A stretch of 38,954 nucleotides of DNA from DASSYK01 sp036258315. GTDB taxonomy: Bacteria > Actinomycetota > Thermoleophilia > Solirubrobacterales > 70-9. Shown here one piece after another: positions 22,148 through 29,747 of this stretch (the stretch's first letter is position 1; each line of letters opens with the position of its first letter). The position numbers and the translations under genes were made by a program. The notes beneath the pieces are model-generated. The model searched no databases. It saw only the letters and a program-made list of their open reading frames with translations, and had not been told where the DNA came from. Location of the stretch: NCBI GenBank assembly GCA_036258315.1, contig DATADX010000015.1:1-38954 (forward strand). Direction: 5' to 3'.

Positions 22148-24241
22148 CTAGGCGGCCTTGACGGCTGCGGGGTGGGCCGCGCTGTCGGTCTCGAGCTCGC
22201 CGCGGACCGTCTCGCGGGCGTCGTCCGGCTCGAGGACGACGAAGTCGCCGGCGCCCTTGAGGATCTCGCGGAGCAGCCAGTCGGAGCTGCCGAACGGGAC
22301 CTCGATCACGACGGCGCCGTCGGCCAACTCCTCGACCACCGTGTGCTCCTCCCGCGCCCACCGGGCGCGCTCGGGCGAGACCCAGACGCTGGCCACGTCG
22401 GCGGCGGGGACGTTCTCGCCGGAGAGCCAGCCGCCTTCGATCGCCGCGATGTCGGCGAACTCGGGGCGCGGCTCGAAGCCCTCCTTGGTCGGGGTCGCCT
22501 CCTTGATCCGGTCGAGGCGGAAATGGCGGATGTCGTGGCGCTTGCGGTCGTACGAGGCGACGTACCAGCCCTCGGGGCCGTTCGCGAGGCGATAGGGCTC
22601 GATCTCGCGCTTGGTGAACTCGTCCTCGTTCTCCTTGTAGTAGTGGATGCTGAGCACCCGCTGCGCGGCGATCGCCTCGTTCACCTTGCGCGCGATGTCT
22701 GAGTCGTCGCCGCCCGACGCAGCGATCTCGAGGCCTTCCTCGGAGGGGTCGTGTCCCAGCGCCGAGACGATCTTCTTGCGGGCGCTCGCGAGGCCGCTCT
22801 GGGGGAGGTGGTCGCCGAACAGATCGATCGCCGCGACCAGCGCCTTGGCCTCGAGGGGGAGCAGGCGGGCGGGGCGGGCGAAGTTGTCGCCGTAGGGCTC
22901 GGAGTCGACCTCGATCTCGTCGCCGACGAGCTCCGCGTAGAGGACGTAGGTGCCGCCGCCGAAGTTGACGACGTTGAGCAGCTCGATGTCGTCGCGAAGC
23001 TCCTCGGAGCTGAGCTTGAGCTTGTCGACGACCTCGCTGACGGGGAGGCGCTCGCCCGCCTTCGCCGACTCGATCAGCATCCCGGCGAGGGTGACGAGGC
23101 GGGCGAAGCGCTCGGGCCGGATCGAGGACTCCGAGCGCCCGTTGGAGCGGCCCGTGCGCGCCAGCGGCGGCGGGACCGTGCCCTTCGAGCGCGCGACGTC
23201 GAACTCGTCCGTGTGTCGCTCGCGGAGCAGCTCGAGCCGCTCCCCGACCTCGTCGGCAAGCGCTTCCGGCTCGAGGACCGTCGCGTTCTGACGCCAGTGG
23301 AGCACCCAGGCGACCATCTGCCGAGCCGATGCGAAGTCCGTCTCGAACACGACTCCCTTGCCGGGGGCGCCGTCCGCCTTGGTCGCGCGCCGGATCTCGC
23401 CATAGGCGCCGAAGTCGCGCTCGACCAGCCAGGCGATCCGCTCGGAGAGAAACACCTTGGCGGTCCCCTGGATCTCGCCGAGCTGCCACTCCGCGCGCCG
23501 CCCGTAGTCGCGGCGGTCGAACTCGTCGGGTGCGCTGAAGTCGTGCTCGGCCTTGGAGGCGTAGGAGACCTTGCCGCGGATGCGCGAGAGGCGGAAGACC
23601 CGGACCGCGCCGCGCTCGTGAGAGTGGCCGATCAGATAGAACTGCCCGCCGCGGTAGACGAGGTGGTAGGGGTCGACCTTGCGCTTCTCGGTCGCGTCGC
23701 GCTCGATCGTGTAGTAGGTGAACTCGATCCGCTTGCGGCGGGAGATCGCGGTCTCGATCTTCGAGAGCCGCTGGGAGATCTCGGCGCCGTCGGCCTTCGC
23801 GGTCATCCGCACCTCGACCGCGCTCGCCTCGGGCGAGGTGAGCGGGCTGGGCCGCCCCCAGGAGACCTGCTGCAGGGCCAACCGGAGCGGCTCGGCGTAG
23901 GCGAACTCCCCGTCGAGCAGGTGCAGCGCGGTCTGCAGCGCCGCCAGCTCGTCGTCGCCGAACTCGATCGCGTCGAGGTAGAAGTTCTCGGGCGGGAGCG
24001 AGTAGAGCTCGGACTCGTAGCCCTGCAGGCTCTCGCCCGGCTTCTCGACCTGGAGAGTGATCCCGAGGCTCTCGAGCTCGGCGCGGTCGGCGTAGAAGCG
24101 CCGCGCGAAGGCGTCGTCGTTCATGTCGCTGTACCCCTCCACCTCGCGCTTGATCTCGAGCGCGGAGGCCGGCCTCCCTTGGGCCATCAGAAAGGAAATC
24201 AGCGAGAGCTGGCGGATCAGCTTCTCGGTGTCCTTAGCCAC
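22148..24241 (-). CDS. pafBC: PafBC fusion: two HTH-WYL modules, DNA-damage response regulator
   Basis: A 697-residue single polypeptide containing both halves usually encoded by pafB and pafC. Residues 1-345 have a winged HTH (LIRQLSLISFLMAQGRPASALEIKREVEGY) and a WYL domain (VDPYHLVYRGGQFYLIGHS...FRLSRI, about 190-222). Residues about 375-697 repeat the plan: RFARLVTLAGMLIESAKAGERLPVSEVV, then IEPYRLANGPEGWYVASYDRKRHDIRHFRLDRI (about 547-579). In mycobacteria PafBC activates the LexA-independent damage regulon; natural fusions are known and the WYL domain is proposed to sense nucleic acid. Start: GTG at 24241, with AGGA adjoining and TATCCT 8 nt upstream. The proteasome genes normally near pafBC are not in the window. 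Confidence 0.95.
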   Translation of the reverse strand: MAKDTEKLIRQLSLISFLMAQGRPASALEIKREVEGYSDMNDDAFARRFYADRAELESLGITLQVEKPGESLQGYESELYSLPPENFYLDAIEFGDDELAALQTALHLLDGEFAYAEPLRLALQQVSWGRPSPLTSPEASAVEVRMTAKADGAEISQRLSKIETAISRRKRIEFTYYTIERDATEKRKVDPYHLVYRGGQFYLIGHSHERGAVRVFRLSRIRGKVSYASKAEHDFSAPDEFDRRDYGRRAEWQLGEIQGTAKVFLSERIAWLVERDFGAYGEIRRATKADGAPGKGVVFETDFASARQMVAWVLHWRQNATVLEPEALADEVGERLELLRERHTDEFDVARSKGTVPPPLARTGRSNGRSESSIRPERFARLVTLAGMLIESAKAGERLPVSEVVDKLKLSSEELRDDIELLNVVNFGGGTYVLYAELVGDEIEVDSEPYGDNFARPARLLPLEAKALVAAIDLFGDHLPQSGLASARKKIVSALGHDPSEEGLEIAASGGDDSDIARKVNEAIAAQRVLSIHYYKENEDEFTKREIEPYRLANGPEGWYVASYDRKRHDIRHFRLDRIKEATPTKEGFEPRPEFADIAAIEGGWLSGENVPAADVASVWVSPERARWAREEHTVVEELADGAVVIEVPFGSSDWLLREILKGAGDFVVLEPDDARETVRGELETDSAAHPAAVKAA

Positions 24242-24250
24242 TCCTGAGCA

Positions 24251-24270
24251 GGATAGTCGCGGATAGTCGC
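24251..24270. repeat. Exact 2 x 10-bp tandem repeat in the pafBC promoter
   Basis: GGATAGTCGC is repeated twice head to tail. On the minus strand each unit supplies TATCC of a -10 hexamer (TATCCT, 24250-24255, then TATCCG upstream). The repeat could be a regulator site or a slipped duplication that doubled the -10. Confidence 0.55.
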
Positions 24271-24338
24271 GGAGCGCCCACGCCCTCCCCGGCCTCCGGA
24301 TCGAAAAGCGCATTTTGCGGGGCCGTGCCTCGTTTCGC

Positions 24339-25349
24339 TCAGGCGGCGCGTGAGCCGAAGAAGGCCGCGGCGTCGATCCCGCGGTCGAAGCGCGACCAGG
24401 TCTCGCCGTCAGCCAGCTCCTTTTCGAGCCGGTCGAAGCTGCCGAGCTTGCCGCCGAGGTTGTCCATCGTGTGGACGAGGGTCGCCTCGCGTGTGCAGGG
24501 CACCACCGGTGAGCCATGCTCGAGCGATCCGTGGTGCGAGAGGATGATGTGAAGCACCGCCTCGGCCTGGGCGGGGTCGAACCCGTCGATCTCGTCGATC
24601 TCCCGGCGGACCCTGTAGTAGCCGAGCGGGATCTCACCATGGAGGCGGCCGGCGTCGGTGAGGTCGATCGCGAGCGGATCGTCGTTGTAGGCCTGCGTCT
24701 TGCCGATGTCGTGCAGGAGCGCGCCGGTGACGGCGACGTCGCGGTCGATGCCGGGGAAGAAGCTCGATGCGGCGCTGACGGCCTGGGCGACCGACAGCGA
24801 GTGCTCGAGCAGCCCGCCCCGATAGGCCTGGTGGTAGTGCTTCGCCGCCGGCGCCTCGCGGAAGCGCCGCCACGCGGCGGTGTCCGCGCCGAAGAAGCGC
24901 CCGAGCAGCTGCCGCAGCGAGTGGCTCTGGACGGTCGAGATCAGCTCGCGCAGATCGGCCTCGAGCCGCTCGAGCGGCACCTTCGGCGCCTCCGCGAGCT
25001 CCTCGGGGTCGTACTCCTCCGGGTTTGCCGCCCGCACGGACTCGAGCTTGATCTGCTTTCCGTACTGCTGGTGGATCGAGAAGCGGCCGGCGACGCGGAC
25101 GATCGTCCCCGGCGCCGAAGCCTCGAAGCAGTCCTTGACGCCGTCCCATGCGATTCCGGTGACTGTCCCGGTGCCGTCGGCGAGCGTCAGGCGCAGCCAG
25201 TCCTCGCCGTTCCGCTTCTGGCGCAGGTCGCGCTCGCGCACGGCGAAGACGGCGTCGACGTCCTGGCCGTCGATGAAGTCGCGGAGCTTGATGGCCTCGC
25301 CACCTTGCCCGTTTCCGTTTCCGTTGTCGAGTGCGATCTGCTCGCTCAT
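24339..25349 (-). CDS. OB-fold plus HD-domain 3'-5' exonuclease (YhaM-like)
   Basis: A 336-residue protein. Residues about 15-100 form an OB-fold nucleic-acid-binding domain (FIDGQDVDAVFAVRERDLRQKRNGEDWLRLTLADGTGTVTGIAWDG). The rest is an HD phosphohydrolase: YRGGLLEHSLSVAQAV, TGALLHDIGKTQAY (HD pair), PLGYYRVRREID and HIILSHHG. This is the domain order of YhaM, a 3'-5' exoribonuclease of Bacillus. The Met at 25349 gives the family N-terminus; an in-frame ATG at 25424 would add 25 residues. It is 97 bases upstream of pafBC on the same strand and divergent from the SDR gene. RNA versus DNA as substrate is undecided. Confidence 0.88.
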   Translation of the reverse strand: MSEQIALDNGNGNGQGGEAIKLRDFIDGQDVDAVFAVRERDLRQKRNGEDWLRLTLADGTGTVTGIAWDGVKDCFEASAPGTIVRVAGRFSIHQQYGKQIKLESVRAANPEEYDPEELAEAPKVPLERLEADLRELISTVQSHSLRQLLGRFFGADTAAWRRFREAPAAKHYHQAYRGGLLEHSLSVAQAVSAASSFFPGIDRDVAVTGALLHDIGKTQAYNDDPLAIDLTDAGRLHGEIPLGYYRVRREIDEIDGFDPAQAEAVLHIILSHHGSLEHGSPVVPCTREATLVHTMDNLGGKLGSFDRLEKELADGETWSRFDRGIDAAAFFGSRAA

Positions 25350-25452
25350 CAGGTCGTCCAAGGTAGAGGCGTTTCCGGACACGACTCTCCGGCCGCGGTG
25401 TCGGATTTCTGCGACTGTTGCCATCGATGAAGTCGTCGAGTCGAGGACGTTC

Positions 25453-26163
25453 GTGACGGATCCGGGCCGCGTCGAGGGCGTCGCGCTGGTCACCGGCGGG
25501 ACGGGCGGGCTGGGGCGCGCCGTCGTCATGGACCTGCTCGACGGCGGAGCGCGGGTGGTCACGACCTGGCTGATGGAGCACGAGCGCGACGCGATCGAGT
25601 CGGAACTGGGTGACCGCGACGGGCTGACGCTGGTCGAGGCGAACCTGCTAGAGGGCGGCGCCGAGTCCGCCGTCGCGGCGGCGGCGAAGGCCGGGCCGGT
25701 CAGAGCGCTGGTCAACCTCGTCGGCGGGTTCACCGCGGGCCCCCGCCTGCACGAGGCCGACCCCGCGGAGCTCGACAAGATGCTCGCGCTCAACCTGGCC
25801 AGCGCGGTCAACTGCTGCCGGGCCGCTCTGCCCGAGCTGATCAAGGGCGGCGGCTCGATCGTCTGCGTGGGAGCGAGGCCGGCGTTGCGTCCGTTCTCCG
25901 GCGGCAGCGCCTACGCAATCTCGAAGGCCGCGGTCCTCGCCCTGGTCCGCTCGCTGCACGTCGAGTACCGCGAGGACGGGGTGCGCGCGAACGCGATATT
26001 GCCGAGCGTGATCGACACGCCGCGGAACCGCGAGGAGCAGCCCGACGCCGATTTCGAGGCCTGGGTGACCCCCGCGGCGATCGCCCGCGTGATCCGCTTC
26101 CTCTGCTCGCCGGATTCGGATCCGATCTCCGGCGCGGAGATACCGGTCTACGGGCGGGCGTAG
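25453..26163 (+). CDS. Short-chain dehydrogenase/reductase, catalytic Ser apparently replaced
   Basis: A 236-residue classical SDR. TGGTGGLGRAVVMDLLDGGA is the cofactor motif (TGxxxGxG), LVNLVGGF corresponds to NNAG, and YAISK is the YxxxK motif. Aligning the segment before the Tyr, SIVCVGARPALRPFSGGSAY, puts Ala at the usual catalytic Ser position (13 residues before Tyr), where families usually read VSS or ISS. The C-terminus (GAEIPVYGRA) is standard. Start: GTG at 25453 with GAGGA 6 nt upstream, clearly better than farther starts. It is followed after 18 bases by an MFS gene, suggesting an operon. Substrate unknown. Confidence 0.9.
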   Translation: MTDPGRVEGVALVTGGTGGLGRAVVMDLLDGGARVVTTWLMEHERDAIESELGDRDGLTLVEANLLEGGAESAVAAAAKAGPVRALVNLVGGFTAGPRLHEADPAELDKMLALNLASAVNCCRAALPELIKGGGSIVCVGARPALRPFSGGSAYAISKAAVLALVRSLHVEYREDGVRANAILPSVIDTPRNREEQPDADFEAWVTPAAIARVIRFLCSPDSDPISGAEIPVYGRA

Positions 26164-26181
26164 CGACCCGGCGAGGTGGCC

Positions 26182-27489
26182 GTGACCGCCACCGAGGGAA
26201 GGGGGAGCCTGCTGCGGAGCCGGGATTTCAGGCTCGTCGCCGGGGCCGTCGGCCTCTCCGCGCTGGGCGACTGGGTCGCGATCGTCGCGCTCGGGTTGCA
26301 CGTCAAGGAGACGACCGATTCGGGCATCGCCGTGGCGGCACTGTGGATCTGCCTGTTCGGTCCCTCGGTCCTGGTGGCTGGTCACGCCGGCCTGCTCGTC
26401 GACAGGATCGAGGCCCGGCGGCTGCTGGCGGTCGTGTCGGCGGCAGGCGCTGCGATCGCGGCCGTGCTGGCGTTCGCCGACAGCACGGCGGCGGTCCTCG
26501 CCCTGACCGCCCTTCTCGGCGTCGTCTTCGCCGTCTCCTCCCCGGCCGAGTTCTCGCTGGTTCCGCCGCTGGTGGGCGAGGCCCGGATCCAGGAGGCGAA
26601 CGGTCAGGTCGAGACCGCGCGCTATCTCGGCTTCGCGATCGGCCCGGTCGCGGGCGGCTTCCTGTTCGCCGCCGGTGGGTTGGAGCTGGCGATGCTCGTC
26701 GACGCGGCGACGTTTGCGGCGGTCGCCCTCGCGGCGCTGGCGTTGAAGGTGCGCCGGGATCCGGCCGCCTTCCCGGCTGGCGGTGAATCCCCGAGCGCCC
26801 AGGACGGAATCGCCTTTCTCTTCCGCGATCGCCTCCTGGCGCTGGTGATGACGGTCGCATTCGTCTCGCTGCTGTTCATGTCTGCGGTCTGGGTGGGCGA
26901 GCTGTTCTTCGTCAAGGACGTGCTCCGCATGGGTGACACCGCGTACGGGATCTTCGCCTCGGTCTGGACCGTCGGGATGGCGCTCGGGGCATTGCTCGTC
27001 TCGCCGCGGGTGGCGGCGGGCGCGGTCGCCGCCACTGGCCTTGCCGCCGTCGCCGTACAGGGAGCCGGCCTCGCCCTGCCCGCCCTCTGGCTCAGCTTCG
27101 CTTTCTATCTCGCCTGCTCGTTCATGGGCGGGTTCGCGCACGGTCTCAAGAACGTGATGTTCCGCACCCTGATCCACGTCCGCGTCCCGGAGCCGCTGCA
27201 CGGGCGCGCGTTCGCCGCCTACAACGGGATCCGCAACTCGGCCGAGCTGGCCGCCTTCGCGGCCGGAGGACTGCTGGTCGCCGCGATCGGAGCCCGCGGC
27301 ACCCTCGCTTATGCCGGTGGGCTCTCTGCGCTCGCCGGGCTGGTGGGGCTGCTCGTCCTGCTGCGCATGAATCGAGGCTGGACGCCGAGCGGACCGGTCG
27401 GGCCGCCGGCCGGAGTGATGCCGGCGCCGGTCGAGTCACCCGGCCCGGCGGCGCCGGCCGAGGTGCCCACAGGCCCCGAGCGGCGCTGA
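26182..27489 (+). CDS. MFS transporter (drug/siderophore exporter type)
   Basis: A 435-residue integral membrane protein with about 11-12 hydrophobic segments. The N-terminus SLLRSRDFRLVAGAVGLSALGDWVAIVAL, the loop GHAGLLVDRIEARRLL (motif A), FSLVPPLVGEARIQEANGQVETARYLGFAIGPVAGGF and the central loop match the MFS_3/EntS-like group of exporters. The C-terminal tail is Pro/Gly-rich. Start: GTG at 26182 is preferred (GAGG 5 nt upstream) over GTG 26176. It is downstream of the SDR gene; the pair may make and export or detoxify a compound, which is inference only. Confidence 0.92.
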   Translation: MTATEGRGSLLRSRDFRLVAGAVGLSALGDWVAIVALGLHVKETTDSGIAVAALWICLFGPSVLVAGHAGLLVDRIEARRLLAVVSAAGAAIAAVLAFADSTAAVLALTALLGVVFAVSSPAEFSLVPPLVGEARIQEANGQVETARYLGFAIGPVAGGFLFAAGGLELAMLVDAATFAAVALAALALKVRRDPAAFPAGGESPSAQDGIAFLFRDRLLALVMTVAFVSLLFMSAVWVGELFFVKDVLRMGDTAYGIFASVWTVGMALGALLVSPRVAAGAVAATGLAAVAVQGAGLALPALWLSFAFYLACSFMGGFAHGLKNVMFRTLIHVRVPEPLHGRAFAAYNGIRNSAELAAFAAGGLLVAAIGARGTLAYAGGLSALAGLVGLLVLLRMNRGWTPSGPVGPPAGVMPAPVESPGPAAPAEVPTGPERR

Positions 27490-27509
27490 ACGCGGGCTCG
27501 GCCGCGTTC
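27488..27509. terminator. Hairpin between convergent genes
   Basis: GAACGCGG (27488-27495), a 6-nt loop and CCGCGTTC (27502-27509) form a perfect 8-bp stem that exactly fills the gap between the MFS stop and the GGDEF stop. It is positioned to end both transcripts; there is no strong U tract on either side. Confidence 0.65.
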
Positions 27510-28368
27510 TCAGCCGGCGGGGCTCAGCACTGGCTCAGTCAAAGCGTTCCCGTTCACCGCACCCGCCTCCCAGACGACCTCGACCCGATTGCGGCCGGCC
27601 TCCTTCGCCTCGTAGAGGGCGGCGTCGGCGGCGGCGAAGACGGCGTCGTAGTCGAACCGGGTACCGACCGGCGATCCGCTGACGCCGAAGCTCATCGTCA
27701 GGGCGCCGCCGTCGAGGCCGGCGGCCTCGACCGCCTCCCGAAGCTCCTCCGCCATCTCGACGCTCTCGTCAACGTCCGCGCCGGGCAGGAGCACCAGGAA
27801 CTCCTCGCCCCCGATCCGGTAGGCGAGGTCGAACGCCCGCAGCTCCTTGTGGAGGGCGTACGCGACGTCCTTGAGCGCGCCGTCGCCGACCGCGTGGCCG
27901 TGCGTGTCGTTGACGCGCTTGAAGTTGTCGAGGTCACCGACGATCAGCCCGACCGGGGCCCCGGTGAGCTCGGACTGCTGCGTGAGCTCGGTGACGCGGT
28001 TGCCGAGCGCCTTGCGGTTCAGCATCCCGGTCAACGGGTCGATCACGCCGGCGGCGCGGTGATGCAGGTCGGACCCCATCAGCGCCGTCGACAGGGCCGC
28101 GATCGCGAGGACCAGCGCGCACGGGGCGATCACGAGCGGTGGGCTTGTCGAGGACGGCCTGGGCATGGACGCTGAATGCGACCGCGAGCACCAGCCCGAG
28201 CGCGATCGCCACCCCGGCGACGACGCCCCGAAGCGAGAACCGGGCGCTCAGCGTCACGACCGGGATCGCGATCCACGAAAGCGTCGCTGTGGCCAGGTCG
28301 CCCGACAGCGCGACCGCGGCAGCGATCGTCACCTCGGAGCCCGCCCAGGCCGCGAAGATCAGGCCGCC
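27510..28368 (-). pseudogene. Membrane GGDEF protein (diguanylate cyclase), frameshifted
   Basis: The C-terminal part (27510 to about 28140) is a full GGDEF domain: DPLTGMLNRKALGNRV, GDLDNFKRVNDTHGHAVGD, active site GGEEF and an RxxD inhibitory site (RAFD) exactly five residues before it. The membrane part lies in a different frame upstream (28332 region): LATATLSWIAIPVVTLSARF, GVVAGVAIALGLVLAVAFSV. The frames join cleanly at HAQAVLDKP|PLVIAPCALV if one C of the CCC run at about 28141-28143 is removed. A second break is likely upstream, since frame one stops at 28369-28371 with no start. Either the gene is decaying or the assembly carries single-base errors. If real, only a shortened cyclase with one membrane helix could be made, e.g. 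from the ATG at 28166. Confidence 0.75.
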
Positions 28369-28486
28369 TTACCGCATTTGTTCCTATTGGGTTCCTCCGG
28401 ATGGCGGAGGAGCGCGGGAAGGGCGTCGAGGCCGAGCAGGAGCCCGCGGCGCCGCGCCGCTCGCGCTAGCCGCAGCCGGCGCCAGC

Positions 28487-28492
28487 TAGGTT
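28487..28492 (+). promoter_or_regulatory. -10 hexamer of a probable leaderless promoter (MFS gene)
   Basis: TAGGTT fits TANNNT and ends 6 nt before the ATG at 28499. There is no ribosome-binding site in the gap, consistent with a leaderless transcript. Confidence 0.45.
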
Positions 28493-28498
28493 GGGCCG

Positions 28499-29671
28499 AT
28501 GAGCGAGATGGTGCCGAGGCGGCTGCTCGTGATCGCCTCGCTGATCGTCGTCCAGGACCTCGCGTTCTTCGCGGCGATCTCGCCGCTCCTGCCCCAGTAC
28601 GTCGACGACCTCGGGCTCAGCGAAACCGAGGCCGGTGTCTTGACGGCCGCCTACCCGGCGGGGACGTTGCTGATGTCACTTCCCGCGGGGTTCCTCGCGG
28701 CGAGGGCCGGGCCGCGACTGACCGTGGTCGTCGGGCTGGTGCTGATGGGGGCCTCCAGCATCGGGTTCGGGTTCGGCAACGAGATCGGAGTCCTCGACGC
28801 CGCGCGGTTCCTGCAGGGCGTCGCTGGCGCGATGACGTGGGCCGGGGCGTTCACCTGGGTGATCGAAGCGGAGGGCGGCGAGCGCCGCGGCGAGATGATC
28901 GGGACGCTGCTGGGGATCGCGATCGCGGGCGCCCTGCTCGGGCCGCCGCTCGGGGCCCTCGCAGACGCCCTCGGAACAGAGCCGGTGTTCGGGAGCGTGC
29001 TCGTGATCTCGCTGGTGCTCGCCGCGATGGCGCTGCGCGTCCCGGAGCCGGGGGCGCGGACGCGCGACACGGTCGGGCAGGTCGCGCGGGCGCTGCGAGG
29101 GCGGCCGGTGATGATCGCGGGCGCGCTGCTGGCGGTGCCGTCCGTGGAGTTCGGCGCGATCGGCGTGCTGGTCCCGTTGAAGATCGACGATCTCGGCGGC
29201 GGCGCCTTCGTGATCGCGGTCGGATTCACGATCGGGGCGGCGGTGGAGGCGGCGCTCTCTCCGCGCGCCGGCCGCTACGCGGACGAGCACTCGTGGCTCG
29301 CCCCCTACGTCCTCGGCTTGCTGATCTCGGCCATCGCGCTCGGGACGATCGGCGCGGTCTCGGTGCTCGCGATCGTGGTCGCGGCGGTGGTCGGGACCTC
29401 GATCGGGGCGGGTATCTGCTTCACGCCCGCGACCAAGGCGATCTCCGACGCGATCGAGGCGACCGGCCTCCATCAGGGGATGACGGCGGGAATCACGAAC
29501 TTCGGCTGGGCCGGTGGCGAGGTCGTGGGCGCGACCGTCGGCGGGGCAGCCGCCGACGCGTACGGGCTCGGCGCAGCGTTCGCGGGGGTCGCGATCTTCC
29601 TCTCGGTGGCGGCCCTGCTCGCCCTCCGGGCGGGCAGCGCGGTCGTCGGCCGCGCGCCGAGCCGGGTCTGA
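28499..29671 (+). CDS. MFS transporter (multidrug/sugar efflux type)
   Basis: A 390-residue membrane protein with about 12 predicted helices. LLVIASLIVVQDLAFFAAISPLLPQYVDDLGLSETEAGVLTAAYPAGTLLMSLPAGFLAARAGPRLTVVVGLV is the MFS first half with motif A (GFLAARAGPR). FLQGVAGAMTWAGAFTWVIEAEGGERRGE is the motif-B/C region. The second half repeats the pattern (GRYADEHSWLAPYVLGLLISA). Substrate unknown. The preceding 127 bases, between it and the broken GGDEF gene, contain no clear gene. Confidence 0.92.
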   Translation: MSEMVPRRLLVIASLIVVQDLAFFAAISPLLPQYVDDLGLSETEAGVLTAAYPAGTLLMSLPAGFLAARAGPRLTVVVGLVLMGASSIGFGFGNEIGVLDAARFLQGVAGAMTWAGAFTWVIEAEGGERRGEMIGTLLGIAIAGALLGPPLGALADALGTEPVFGSVLVISLVLAAMALRVPEPGARTRDTVGQVARALRGRPVMIAGALLAVPSVEFGAIGVLVPLKIDDLGGGAFVIAVGFTIGAAVEAALSPRAGRYADEHSWLAPYVLGLLISAIALGTIGAVSVLAIVVAAVVGTSIGAGICFTPATKAISDAIEATGLHQGMTAGITNFGWAGGEVVGATVGGAAADAYGLGAAFAGVAIFLSVAALLALRAGSAVVGRAPSRV

Positions 29672-29747
29672 GGCCGCCGCACCGAGCCGTCTCAGGGCAG
29701 AACTCGGTAACCACGGCCGCCTTCCGGGCCGATAGTTTGCAACATCG

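Noticed and set aside
28401..28469. 22-codon open frame before the second MFS gene
   Set aside because: Very short, no ribosome-binding site and no overlap with a neighbour to support translation.
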